This document shows, piece after piece, positions 35,202 to 48,400 of a DNA stretch of 64,000 nucleotides. The notes under the pieces were generated by a model. The model was given only the letters and a program-made list of their open reading frames with translations, made no database searches and had not been told where the DNA came from. The stretch is from NCBI GenBank assembly GCA_008477525.1, contig SPDT01000001.1, positions 1,488,001 through 1,552,000 on the forward strand, given 5' to 3'. Numbering within the stretch: the first letter of the stretch is position 1; each line of letters opens with the position of its first letter. This DNA comes from Hypomyces perniciosus (taxonomy: Eukaryota; Ascomycota; Sordariomycetes; Hypocreales; Hypocreaceae). A program made the translations under genes and the position numbers.

Positions 35202-37220
35202 TCAGTGCTCGCAAAAGTTGTAAGTCGTTTGCCTCCACATCCGACTCGCTGTCTTCTGAAAAGACGATCTCTCCTCCATCAACTTCAACCTATGTTCCTT
35301 CGCCTCCTCCTCGCTCATGGGAAAACTATCCCCCATCTCCTTCCGGATCATTTCCACCAACTCGGCGGGCAGTCTGCTGTTCGGCAAAGACTCCATTGCA
35401 TTGTCGAGCCTCCCCTTGCCAACGTCTCGATCCAGGATCAGCTGCGCCACCTCCCTCGGCATCGTTGGCTTGTTTTCTGTGTCATTGTTCCGAATAAGGT
35501 TGTTAAAGGCCTGCTCAGAAAACCAGTCCTCGCGCTGGGGTGGGATGTTGGCCGTGCTGATGATGCGTGTGAGCGGGTCTACGAGCCAAATAGCAATGAA
35601 GCTGCGGCGCCCTGTTTTACTCGAATCCTCCAGTTCGAACGAGGACACACGGTGCTGAAACACGTTGGGAAACGCCAGCAGCCTGCCCGGTTTGGTCTGA
35701 ACGCTTCCGTAGTTTTGCACGCACGATGAGCCATCTGGCCACGAGTGCGGATGTGGCCTGAATGGCATTGCAGCATGCTGATCAGGGTTCGTCAGCATGC
35801 GGAAAGTCAAGTGGCTGGGTGTCACGTTCTCTGAGTCGAGGTAGTACAACGCCGTGGCGACAATATGCTCGTTCATCTGGCCCTCGACGTGCCAGCTCCC
35901 GTCGGGAAACGCGGGTTTCGAGGGTCCCAGCTCTATAGTGGCCATCTTGACAATGACCTGGAGGCCGGTGTCCTTGAAGAGCTCTTCTAGTCGCTGGCCC
36001 TCAGGGGTGAGATAGTCGTTGAGCTCGGGGTAGTCATCGTCAAGCTCGCGCTCGGGCAGCTTCCAGTTATCCAGGTTCTCATCGCTACAGCGCCATCATG
36101 TGAGCGACGAAACAACGTTAAGGCAGAGATGAAGTCAATGTAAATACATACTCTGGGTTTTCAATATTCCAATTTTTGGGGATTTGAAATCGCTGCCGCA
36201 ACCGGCCAGCTCCAATACGTTCTTCTCCTACTACTTGTGGAAGGCATTGATTCCACATAGGCAGCGCCTTCTCGATCAGTTTCTCAATGGTGCGGTAAAT
36301 GTTTCGATACTTGATCGGATGCAAATTGTTGATATAGCTCATGAATTCGACGCTACCGTCCTCCTTGAAACGCAGATTCGACGGTAGCCACTGGTAGTTT
36401 GAAGACCATAAATACTTGGGTATGCCCTGGCCGGAGCCACGGCAGTGTGTGATTGGTGCAGAAGGCTCCTTCGCCAGCACCTCACCCTTGCCTGCGAATT
36501 TATCGATAGCATCGTCGACTCTGACGACCTCGTCGGCGATAAAGCGGCTGCGACCATACACCAGAGGATACATAGATGGGTGGATGATGTTCTGAACTAT
36601 CTCAGAAGTGTTAGGGTGGAAGTCCGGGTTGTCAGCTTGGTCGGCCCTTAGGCGATCAAAGGCAGTGCGAAGCTCCTCATGCAGGTCTTTGTCGACGAGG
36701 ACATCCGACTTAGCAATGGCATAGGTAGCATCTAATGTTGGAATGATGCCAGTGTCTTTAAAGTAGGCTGCTTTGGCCTGAAGCTCATGCAGGCACTGTG
36801 GCAGGTTTTGAACTCCATCAGCAAGTGTTTTGAATAATGAGGAATTGCCACCGACATGATATGACAATGGTATTGGATGATAGAGCTCACGTATTCAACC
36901 GTCTTTCTATTGAAGATAGTCGTCAATTTCTCCGGGACATCCTCTTGATCAAACCAAATCTGCTTGTGTAAGTCATCGACCGGCCAGTTGAGCGCTTCCT
37001 TTGTGTAATTTTCCATGATCTTTTCGTCAAACACCTTGGTTTGCCAGTTTGGCTTGTCGGTGATGTGCTCCATGAAAAGCATCATGGCTACTTCGCGCAC
37101 CAAAAGCATATCGGATTCTGATCCAGGGCAGACGTGGTGGATGCCCATTGGATATGCTGGTTTATTCGAATCGTCGTTATTGACGCGGAGATCGCGGCCA
37201 GCACCAGGATATTCGGGCAT
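35202..37220 (-). CDS. DUF4246 family protein
   Basis: Large fungal protein of unknown function. Exons 36891-37220, 36152-36795 and 35202-36084 (minus strand) join in frame to 618 residues, normal for DUF4246. Familiar family stretches are present: REVAMMLFMEHITDKPNW, IPTLDATYAIAKSDVLV, HPSMYPLVYGRSRF, YINNLHPIKYRNIY, ALPMWNQCL. The C-terminal half has GSWHVEGQMNEHIVATALYY, with H390-x-E392, a possible metal site in what is thought to be a 2OG-Fe(II)-like fold. It lies inside the A+T-rich transposon block but has no premature stops and normal base use, so it has escaped RIP or is under selection. The start is the first ATG (MPEYPGAGRDL). Confidence 0.88.
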
Positions 37221-38092
37221 CGCAGCGGTTTTGGATTGACGCTGATTCAATTGGCTTTCTTTCTTGGAGAAATGTACCAATCAGAGACAAGGAATTCTCT
37301 TATGGTCTAGATTTGGAGCCGATGAGAATGGGGTATTCTTGATAACAATGTATAACTTGGCATAAAGATGGAATTGATGAGAACTCTGATCTTGCAATAC
37401 AGGGCGGATGGTTGCGCATCCTTATATACTCAATGAGTACTTCCAATAATACTAACTATAAGCACCTCCAAAGTCCTAGTTGATTATGGCTGCTTACACC
37501 GTCACATTTCAGCTGAGGCCAAGGTGGATTTATCCGCCAGTAGGTTTATATACGAGTGGAGACTTGGTCGCGGAGAGGAGGTGATTCGTGAAGCTAGCAG
37601 ATGGTGCTGGTAGGGGCTGTCGTGTTGCCTGGCAATGATGCCTAATTGCCTATTAGACCCACAACCATTTATTCACGCTGGAGAGCAGACCAAGTATGTT
37701 GAAGCGTGAGTAGATGGTAAGAGACCAAATGCGGGCGATTTTTTCAATAAAGGACCATGTTCATGGTGGAGAAGATTATGGCAATTCGGCACAGTAATGC
37801 CTTTAGGAATCCTGGTTCATGAAGCGACCTTTCCAATCCACTTCAATAACTTGACATTAATGCGTGGACACTCAGAACTAGTTTCACATACCCAATCTAT
37901 TTCGTCATTACTTCAATATATTGAAGGTCGGTTGATGCAGCGGTTAGCACATTCAATCGCTTCAAAGGCCCCTTGGGGAAGCCTGGGCTAGTTCCGAGCC
38001 ATAGACTTAGACCTGCTAGGGGGTAGTGCATAAAATACCTAAGCCGTAGGTCCTATAAATAACCTATTTTTATAGGTTAGTTTTGGGTTTAA
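37221..38092. other. Upstream region of the DUF4246 gene, inside the island
   Basis: About 870 bases of balanced sequence containing the DUF4246 promoter. No other gene is recognised. Sequence becomes A+T-rich again near 38,030. Confidence 0.4.
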
Positions 38093-38212
38093 TGTTAGGA
38101 GACTGGAAGCTTTAAGGGTCTTGTAATATTATATAGGCTAGAATATATATATAAAAGTAACTATAGTTTTTAAAGATATAAAATTTTAAAGATTAATAAA
38201 CAATTACTATTT
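38093..38212 (+). repeat. LTR-like fragment C2 (plus orientation)
   Basis: Starts TGTTAGGAGACTGGAAGC and matches fragment C1 for about 110 bases in the opposite orientation, with mainly transition differences. It is cut at 38,212-38,213, where the element B LTR begins. Confidence 0.6.
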
Positions 38213-38483
38213 GTAATGGGCGTGGTCTATTACAGTAGCTGATAATAGGGCGCCGTAGAATTGTCTTTTTAAAGCTAAAGAGCGAGAGAATAGAAAGGGG
38301 AGCTATCTAGCTACATATATTGATCTGTAAGGCAGTGGTATATATACGTATAGGCCTAGGGCTTATATACAGTGCCCGATATATATATATCTGCATTAGC
38401 TGGTCCAGGAGATATAGGGAATTATAGTGCTAGGCTTAGTATAGCTAAGGTCCTTTCTAATTAGGTCTAACCTGTAATATTAC
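38213..38483 (-). repeat. Element B 3' LTR
   Basis: About 271 bases from TGTAAT to ATATTAC, followed by the C run. It aligns with 56098-56341 and, less well, with 31444-31673. Confidence 0.7.
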
Positions 38484-38618
38484 CCCCCTATTAAGCCAGC
38501 TATTTTTTATATTTCTTTTTCGCGGGGGCGTATTCTTTAAAGGGCCCATTTATAGTCTTAATAGGCTTATATCTTTTTATATAAGCGTCTAAAGCAGCTA
38601 TATCTTCTAAAAAGATAG

Positions 38619-39024
38619 TTTGTCGAGGGGGAATTGGCACTCCAAAACACATACACAACACACACACACACCCACACACAACGACTGGTATCGAGCGCGG
38701 GAACCGCGCTCCTGACAGAACCACGAAGCGGCGATTAAGTAATATAGGGGCTAAAAAGATACTGCGGATCATTTAATCATAATGCCGGCAGCCAAAAGCA
38801 ACTAACAGTTACCTTTATATACCTCAGCGACTGTATTTTTACAGGTAAAGTTATATATTAAAGGGGGAAAAAGGTTATTATTTATTAAACTAGGTCTATC
38901 TATATATCTTTATACTCCTATACTTTCCTAATCCAGTAACTGCTTAAATAAACAGCTAACCTTTTTTAAGTAAACTAATAAAAAAAATGCTAGTGCATTA
39001 AGCATATTAGTTACCCTTAATAAA
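38619..39024 (-). repeat. Element A 3' LTR
   Basis: 406 bases. It keeps a GC-rich core (GAGCGCGGGAACCGCGCTCC) and a CA-repeat tract near 38,650-38,680. Differences from the other LTR that I compared are C/T or G/A. Confidence 0.8.
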
Positions 39025-41652
39025 ACCCTCCCTATAAGCATTCGCAAATGAAAGTAGCAAATCTTAATAAAATGCTTTTCCTATTAATCCCCCTAATACT
39101 AGTATAATAATATTTAAGGAAAATATAAACAATATAGGAAAATAGCGGAAAAAGTATTATTAAAAGAAAGAAAAAAAAAAAAAAAAAGGGAAAGAAAATC
39201 AAAAGCAGAACTACTGCTATTTATATTACTAATTCCTTTCTATCTAATTTATATCAAATTATTCCCTTTTTATTAGAATTATTATAATTAAATAGTCCCC
39301 TTTTATTAATCTCTTTATTGCTAGGCATTCTAAGCTGCTATCCGCTTATCTTATATCAGTTATCCTATTATTTATATAAGTGTATAAACTTATTCTTAGA
39401 TATTATCTTAAGCCAATTCGTCTATTAGCCTAAGTAAAGTTAGGCTATAGTATATATCTAAGGCTGTAATTTGCTAAACCTGGGAACATTAAAGTGCAGT
39501 TTTCTTTATTACTGCTGTAAAGGCTACTATTATAACTTGCCCTCTTTTACCTAGTTTTAAAAAAGCCTTTTTATTATCTTTAATTGCTTGCCAGTTAGGT
39601 TTAATAGTAATTCCTAAAACTCTTTTATCCTTTAAGTCTTAGTCGTCTTTTAATATATTGGAAAAGCTATTACTTTCTTTAAAGGAAACTAACTCTGCGT
39701 CTAAGGTTTTAGCATTATTAGCGATAGCTGGCACAGTTAGCGGGGGTCTTATCGGTTATAGTATTACTAAAAAACGCATTAATTTACTCCTAGTCGCCAG
39801 TCCTACTACTGTTTTTGCAAAAGACGCCGCTTATATTGCCAGGCTAGTAGTATTATTTTATTTTTTTACTACTAATACTATTTATAAAGCAGGGGAGAAT
39901 ACTTTTCTTTTCCTTTACTATAATTGGCTTAGCTGTATAGCTGAGGGTGCAGGTATTATTAGTATAGGAAGTTGCATTCTAGGTGCTGGCTACTATTATT
40001 AGAATCTTCTTTAAATGCCTAGAGGTAGGAAGGCAATTAATTATCGAGAAAAACTATTATTGTAATAAATTAACCTATTCTCCTTTATAAGGTTATTTAC
40101 CGGTACTCCTAGGTTAATTAGGCACTAACCACTAATCTTTATTATATTCCTCCTATAAGTTATTCCAGGAAGAGCCTATTGGCCTTAATTTAATTTAATT
40201 AAATAGTACTTAATTGAAAAAGGTAGGATATCTTTAATATTTATCCTAGAATTTATAATAGTAAGTTTATTTACTGCTAAAAATTAGTGTAAAACTTAAA
40301 TAATATCTATATAGCTTTTAGCCAAGTACCTAGGGTATAGGTATTAGTATTAATCCTAGAGTAGAAATTCAAATCCCTTTAGGTTAGTTGTTCTGTGCTT
40401 TTTAAGGCTAAAAGAGATAGGGATCCCGCTTAAAAGTCCTGCTAGTCAATTTAATTTAACACTAATAAGTCTATAGAGCATTTACTGGATCTAGAATAGG
40501 CTTAAATAGCTACATTTATTAACTCTAGGTTATTCTATATATAGGATTATATAAAAGCTAAATAAATAGGGAAATCTGGCTTTTTTAACTATATAGGCCT
40601 ATAAATTAAAGAACTGCTGCGCTTAGCGCTTGCGGTTATATCTATAAAAGTTAAAATAGTAAAGGTACTTACATTTATTAAAAATATAAGCATACTAGTA
40701 TTTAAGGAAATAGATTAACCCTATAAGAATTCGTTATCCTTTAGTAAAGTGCTAAAAGTTTTATAGTTTATTAGGAATACTAAAAGCTTAAAGTATTATT
40801 TAATTAAAGGCAGGGGCACCTTTAAAAGCGTTTATAGATACTATTATCTCAGCTTAAGCTACTTTAATAGTTACTAATCCTTTTACTATTATATAAAGTA
40901 TTGCCTTTAAAGTAAAGTTTAATGCTTATCTTTTACAGGAAAAGTTATATAAGAAGTTATAGATATTTTTAATATAAAAGCGCTATTTATTTACCTTAAA
41001 GTTAGGCATTAGTATAAGATTTTTATAGTAAATATAGCTTAAAGTAATTATTATTTTAATTAGTAGTTATAGGTAGCTAGTAGTATATTAGTTAAGTTAA
41101 AGGTAGATTTATAATAGTTAATAGCTATATTAACTTATAATAAGATTAATAGTAAGGTTTTGTTTATTTAGCCTGAAAAAGCTTTTAATATAGCCTAGGG
41201 ATACTTAGCCGATATAGTAAAGGAGCAGAGTTTTCAGTTTATTTTCTATAGGCTGGAAAAATAAAGTAAAAGAGTAAAGGTTTTTTTTTAAATGGGATAT
41301 TATAGTAAAGAAGGAAAAAAGGTATAATTAAATAGTTTTAAAGCAGGATTTAAAGTAAAGGTAATATTTTAGTTATAGTAAAACAGGATTATATTTAGGT
41401 AAATAAAAAGAAGAAAAAGAGGCAGAGTATAATATTATTTTTGTCTTTTTATAAGTGCAGGTATGCAGTTTAGTGTATAAGGTAGTTTCTTTATTATATA
41501 TAAATTACTATTCCTTTAAAGTAGCTTCTATAACTCGCTTATTTTTTTATTTTCTTTTCTCTCTCTTTCTTTTCTTTTCCTTTTAATCCTTTTTTAGCTA
41601 TTATTTAATTATAGAGGATCCTGCTAAAAACGCCTGCTATTAATTGCCTAAT
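39025..41652. other. Unidentified internal part of element A
   Basis: A+T-rich sequence between the 3' LTR and a plus-sense coding trace. A 114-codon plus frame ends at 39,999-40,002. It has hydrophobic stretches but begins without an ATG and matches no family I know, so I do not call it a gene. From about 40,600 to 41,450 the plus strand is purine-rich, unlike the pyrimidine-rich sequence that follows. Confidence 0.4.
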
Positions 41653-42900
41653 ATGGCCGACCTTGTTAATATACCTATTACAAGCAAGAAAACCTTTAGC
41701 GAGATTTCTTTATCCTAAAAAAGTCAAACCTAGCTTTATCTCTCTACTTAGCCATCTACCCTAAATAAAGCTCTAGTAAATAGGTATTATTTAATCGGCA
41801 TTTTTATTCTAACTCTATTTAAATTTAAAAGTATTTCGCTATTTAAATTATAAATAGTGTTAATATTAGTCAGTTAAACTTGCCAATCTATTTAAAAATT
41901 ACTTTCTCCCCTTTATTTATACTATCCTTATCGCTTTTATTGTTTATAAAAGGTTATACCTTTAAGGAATATTTTTAGCGCTATGCTTTTAAAGGCTCTC
42001 AGTTATATCTTTAGAATATTATACGCACTATTAAAGGAAAGCTTTTCAAGCCTGTCTATATCCCAGTAAAGATTTTGCATATTTATAGGTAGTTCTTTTA
42101 TACTCTTCTTAAGCGGATAGAGTATATTAAGGCCTTATTTATATTATTCTATAAATAGCGTAATCCTCAGTTTTGCCAGGGGTGCTTTCAGACTTAATCT
42201 ATTACTGTTATAACTATTAAGGAATATATCTTATTCCCTTTTTATAATTATATTTTTATCCTAGGTTTCTAATAAAGGGACTATTTAAATTGCCTCTAGT
42301 CTAGGGCCTTTTTTTATATTTAGCGATATCTTCCTAGTTACTAGCCTCAATAAGGTAACTAAAGTATAGCTACTACTTTCTTTAGGAAAGATTAAATACC
42401 TACTTTTATTAGGCCAGTAATCTCTAGCTATTTTAATCCTTTAATAGCCCCTTATCTTATAAAAGACTTTCTTTATCTTAAAAGAAATAAAAAGGCAGAG
42501 AGTTAAGCAATTTAATAGGTTTAAAAGTTTATTTTAGCTTCTACTATTAAAAAATAAACAGTTAATAAAGAAATATAGTTAATAAATTATTTAATTTTAC
42601 AGTTCTCTTCCTTATAGTATACCTAGGTTATATTTTTTATAGGCAGGGCAGCAGACTTTAATTAGCGGCTATCTCCTCCCCTTTAAAAATAATACCTAGC
42701 AGCTATTTTTTAAGAATATTGCCGCTTATCCTCCCCTATATATCCTTTATATAAAGGTAGTTATCCTAACTTATCTAGTTTATTCCAGGAATAGCTACCT
42801 CAAAGTATTATAAGGGACTGCATCTTAATTAAAATATCTCTTCTTCCTTTAATTTATAAATATATACCCTAGTTCTCGGCCAGACTATTTAATCTTATTA
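41653..42900 (+). pseudogene. Trace of a plus-sense coding region inside element A
   Basis: Starting ATGGCCGACCTTG at 41,653, the plus strand reads MADLVNIPITSKKTFSEI before a stop that could be a mutated Gln codon. Further protein-like stretches appear in shifting frames, including NPQFCQGCFQT (about 42,168-42,200, a CxxC pair) and a Lys/Glu-rich segment near 42,480. The sense is opposite to the element's pol. It might be an accessory or captured gene of the element, or a nested insertion. No family identified; low certainty. Confidence 0.3.
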
Positions 42901-43949
42901 ACTATATATTCCTTTAATAGCTAAAGAGTTACTGTAAAGCTTTTTAAGTTCTTAGTTATTAATAACCTTAATTATCGCTTTATTAACTGCTTTATCTTTA
43001 AGTAAATCTTTATCTGCCTCTAAATCTTAATCTATAAAAGTCTCTTTATTATCTTTAACTACCTACTAGCTAAATTTATTTTTTATAAACTTCTTTAAAT
43101 ATTCGCCTAAGTAAGTTTTATTAAGCGGGACCCTATTTAATGTTTTTAGTTTATATACTCTTATTATATCTATTTAAAACTTAATCCTAAATAGGCCTAG
43201 CTAATATATCCTTAGTTTTATATCTTTTAAAAAGTCCCTTTAGCGCTTTGTATTATAAAGTAAAATAAAGTCGCTAGGGAGGAGTAGTTTAGCTGCTTTC
43301 TGCAGTAAATACTAATTATTGGTATCTATCCTTTTAGCTAACATTTAACAAAATGCAGTTACTTTCTCCCAGGCTATTTTAATATCTCCCTCTTTTCTTT
43401 TAAGTATATAGATATACACTATCAATTAATCTTCTATTATATAGACTTCGTCCTAGTTAATTAGCCGCCAAGTAGGTAGTTTTACCTTTAAGGGAAAAAT
43501 CAGTTTTTAGTTAAATAATAGGTAAAACGCAAAGTACTCTATTAAGCTTTTCACTGTATATCTATTAGCTATAATCGCCTTATCCAAATTCCAGAACCAC
43601 TTTTTATTAAGCCTAGCTATCTTTACTAATACTAATATTAAACTTTAATAGCTAACCTCTACTACAGTATTAGCTTTAAGGTTATATATTAATATTTAAA
43701 TAATTTTAACTCTTAAATTAATTAATACCTTTAAAAGTATCTTTTTTATTTCTAGTCCCCTATTTATAATAGCCTAAATTATTATACTAAATTAATATAT
43801 TTATTTAAATATAAACTTTATTATTACTATTAATAATAAAGTAAATATAGGTTCTACTTCTACCTATCTATAAAAGTTATATCTTCTTTTAAATAAATAA
43901 ATATATTTACAGTTACTCAGGATATATTAAGTATTGAAATAGACCTTTT

Positions 43950-45460
43950 TTATAGGCCTAGTTAGTTTTATTGCAATAGCTGGCTCCTTAAGGCGGTGTG
44001 GATTAAAGCCTTAACACTAAGGGCATAATATAACTGCCTTACATATATTATTCTATATCTGCAGCCATTAATATCTTTCTTTCAGGAACTGGAAAGTTAC
44101 CTCTTAGCCTTTATAGCCTATTTTAGTATAGCACTGCTAAACAGCTATTTTCTTTAAGGTTAAGCTATTAAAGATAAATGCAGGTTAGCGGCAGTATTTT
44201 ATTAGTTTTGCCTACAATTTCCTATCTTTTATAATAAACCTTTTTACTTTATTTTTAAATTACTAAAAGTTTACAGCTAAAAGATTAAATAGTCTCTATA
44301 TTATTTAAAAGTGCTGCGCAATTTATTAAAACTCCTCGCTATACTTTTCCTTTAATAGTATAAATAAAATCATGCCTAAATATATATCTATAAAATCTTT
44401 TAAATCCCTTTTTTTTTTACCTTCAGCCTTATCTATAGCAGTTACTGGTTTATAGGATAAAGCGTCCACTATAATATTTTCTTTCCCAGGGATATATTTA
44501 ACAGTAAAGTTAAAAAGAAGGATATAATTAATCTATTAGGTTATATACCTGCCAGGGATATTATTAATTTTACCATTTATTTAATTAATAACTACCTTAG
44601 CATCCATTTCCAGTATAAATAAAAGCCTATAAATATAAATATATAGCCTCTTAAAGGCTTAAAGTAAAGCTTTATATTCTTTCTTTATAGTATTATACTT
44701 TATTTCTAATAAAAGCCAATATTTACTTTTATATTAAATTAATTATCTTTTCCCTTTTATAATCTGCATTAAAATAGCCCCTTAGCCTACTATATTAGTA
44801 TTAACTATAAAGATTACCTCCCTATATCCTTTACTTATATTTAATATTACCAGTATTAAGGCAAAAGTAATAAACTCTTTAAGTTTATCTATAGCTTACT
44901 ATTATTCCTTAATTTACTTTTAAGGGGCATTTTTCTTTAATAGGGTTATTAAAGGCTTAATAATCTATACAAAATGTTTAATCTAGTATCTATAATAGCT
45001 AACTAGACTAAAGAAAGATCAAACTTTATTAATAGTCTTATAGTTCTTTTATTCTTTAATTTTAATAATTTTGCCTATAGCCAGTTAACGCCTTTCTATT
45101 CTGCACAGGTACCCTATTAATTTGGCAGATTTTTAATAAAAGACTAATTTCACTGCCGAAATTATATATCCTAATAGTTTAATATTTACTAAAGTCTTAT
45201 TTAAGTTTTACAGATACTTTAAAATATAGCATTAAACCCTAAATATTACTTCTTTACTGCTATATATAGACTTTAAACCTTACACCGCAATATTGTCTAA
45301 AAATAGTCGGCAAACTATAAGTATAAAATTAAATAGTATTCGAAAAATAATATATTAAAATTGCGCTATTAAATTTATAGCGCCTATTAAAAAAGTGCAG
45401 TATTTTAAAAGGCTAATAGGGCTTACAAATATAGTTATATCTTGGCTTTTTTTATTAAAA
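43950..45460 (-). pseudogene. Element A pol remnant (reverse transcriptase, RNase H, integrase)
   Basis: Minus-strand translation near 45,440-45,280 reads IFVSPIGLLKYCTFLIGA and then RLFLDNIAV, a Gypsy reverse transcriptase with Asp changed to Asn in the catalytic FLDD-type box. Near 44,515-44,455 it reads FTVKYIPGKENIIVDALSYK, the conserved box after RNase H. Near 44,130-43,950 a GYKG...FLKERY.W...LCP.C pattern is the mutated HHCC zinc region of integrase. Stops are frequent throughout. The order confirms the Ty3/Gypsy class. Confidence 0.8.
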
Positions 45461-48400
45461 GGGATTTAATTATAGCCTAAGAAAAAGTTTAATAATAATA
45501 GTATTATATAACCTATAAAGTCTTTGCTGAATTAGTCTGCGTTTAGGGGAATAAAGGCGTCCTTAATAGTTACTTTATTTATCTATATAACAGAGTTAAT
45601 AAGGTAAAGGCTACTGTTTTTCTTCTATACTAGGAAAAACGGGTTTCTATATAGCCTATAGCCTTCCTTTAAAAGACCTTTTTTAATATATACTTATAGC
45701 AGGTTAACTACTTTCTTCTCTATGCCTTTAAGGATTAGGATACTACCGCTTTGCTAAGTATTATACTCTACTATATAAATAGTCTATAGTAGGGCAATCT
45801 TAAGGTCCAGCTTTCTATATTCTATAAAATCCCAGGAAAATACTATTTCCCTATTTTTCAGAATCTGCATTAAAATCGCGGTTTCTTATATTATTAGTTT
45901 CCCTTTTACTATCTTTAAGATTACTACTAGGCAGTCTAATATAAGTCTTAACCTAGCTTTAATCAGTAAAAACTTTAGTATAATATATTTAGTAAATAGG
46001 GTATTAGGGTCTAAATTATCTTTAACTTTATCCTACTTTTTCTATTTTTAATAAAAACTCCCAGTAAAAACAAAACTATTAAATAGGGTATTATCTACCA
46101 GATAGATTTTTACGCCTTTCTTTTTATATATAGTATTAGTTCTAATCTACTTGCGCTTCTGCGCTCTTTTTTAAGACCTTCTCTTTTATTCCTCTACTCC
46201 TTTAAATTCCTTTACTGCTTTCTTTATTACTTTTATTTAATCTTTTAACTTATTAGCCAGTAATAGCTAAATTAAATCCTCTTTAACTTACTCTAATAGT
46301 CTATATAAAACCTCCTCCCTAAAAGTAAAGTAAAGGTTTTCTAAGCTTTTTTCCGCTTTATTAACTTTATACTTAAATATAAAGTTAATATTTATTTTAG
46401 CCTTAAATTATACAACACCTCTATTTTATATTCCTAACAGATAGCTCCAGCAGCTAAAGTAATAACTTAAATATTCCCTATTCTATATTTTATATATAAA
46501 TCTCTATTCCTTAGCATATAATTAAATATTAGCTGCGCAGCCTAAATAAATAATATCTTAAGGATAAAGGGCATCGAGATATTATTAGGTATAATATAAA
46601 ATCTAGCTACTATCTAGGCATTGCCTATATATACTTAAATAATAGTTTTACTGTATATATTTACTTGCCTATTATTAAATATAGTATTAACTGCTTTATA
46701 GGAGTATATTATTACACTATATTTTACAGCTAGCTAATAAGAGATAATATTTCCCTTTAACCCTAAATCTATAAATACTTTAATAAATATACTATTAAGC
46801 TCTCCTAAATATACCTATATCTATAGTAGGTTTTATAAATAGTAGAGGATCTTTCCTATTTAAACCATATAAATCCAGGTTATAGACTTTTATAACCGAT
46901 TTGCCTTATAGTTAATAGCTATATATAGTTACTCTGGCTTATAAAAGTATATTTTTAAGGGTAGTAATAAGTTTAAGTCTTTAAGATTAAATAACTCTTT
47001 ATTTAATAATCCCTCTACTAATAAAAGTTATAAGGTTATAGTTTTAAAAGGTTAATCCTATAGTAACTAAATAACTTATATAGTCAGTTCTATATATATA
47101 GCTATTGCGTCTAGTCTTCTTAACAGTTTTTCCTTTAAAGGATATTTATATATAAAGATAAATATTACTTAATATAAAGTATATTTAAAGATAATTGAGT
47201 TAGTTTTTTTATAAAACTATATTTTAGTAATCCTTTATAATTTTATAATTAAGTTTACTTTTAAAGCGTTTATAAATTTTAAAATAGCATTTAAAAGAGT
47301 GCTAGTTTTAAGCTTAATTGCATTATCCAGAATTGCTGCTTAGATTATTATCTTAGCTTATTCTACTTTTAATAATTCCTCCCTATTTTCAGCGCCTTTA
47401 GTTCTGCCTTCCTTATTGCATCGCAATCTAAACAGTATAGCGTTTAAGGTTACAGGTATAGGGTTTAAATACAGTTACTCTTTCTCGATTAGTTTTTCCA
47501 CTTAAAGCAGTAACAGCTCCTCTTTAGTTTACTTATCTGCCTCATTAATTATATAAACACGCTTTTATCCCCTGCTAGTTATAAAGTTAGCGAGGAGAGT
47601 TTAATTAAATAATTCTTTAGTTAAGCTGGCCTGGTTATATTTATCTAAGGGTTTTTCTAAAGAGGCTATTTTAGCTAGGTTTATAGAAAATTTTTTAACC
47701 CTTTCTGCTTATATATTATCCCTTTTTTCAGCAATTATTTAATCTCTGCCTGTAAAGTATATAATATTTGTCGTTAATCCTTTTACAGGAATTATATCTA
47801 ACCTTTACAGTGCCTGGATTTTAAATATCTCCCTATACACTACTTTATTATAGATAATATTAAGGAGTTTAGCCTTATAAATAGTCGGTTCCCAGTTAAA
47901 GAAGCTAGGTTCTATCTTTTTTGCAAGTAATAGGCTTAAGGAAACTTTATTTTAAGCTCTAAACGATTTTACTTAAAGCGCTAGCATTTTTTATATATAG
48001 GTCCTAACAGTTATAATTAATATAATAAATTAAGGCAGGACTAAGGTTTTCTGCAGGTTTACTTAAGCTATTCTTACTGCTAGGTTATATATTATAAACC
48101 TATAGCCTTTATTATAGGCTAACTTAACGCAGTTTTAAAGAAAATAGTCTTTATTTTTATAATACTAGTAGTATTTAATATTAGCAATTACCTTTAAGTA
48201 GTTAATAAAAAAGGTATTTAGTATATTATTATATAAAGGGTCTATTATATTAATGTTATTAATGGCGATTATTAAAGTAAAAGGTCCTTATTTAGGTTTA
48301 TTGCTACTAATAGTAACGCAACAATATTCTCTTTCTCTTAGGTTAATTGCTGTTTCCTTCTACTAAAAGAGCTAAATCGCTAGCTTATTAAATTTTTCAG

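Noticed and set aside
38640..38690. CA-repeat tract considered as a CRISPR-like or satellite array
   Set aside because: It is a simple repeat inside the element A LTR and recurs at the same place in the other LTR copy.
39658..40002. 114-codon plus-strand frame with hydrophobic segments inside element A
   Set aside because: It begins at TTG rather than ATG, has no recognisable domain, and lies in RIP-mutated repeat DNA.
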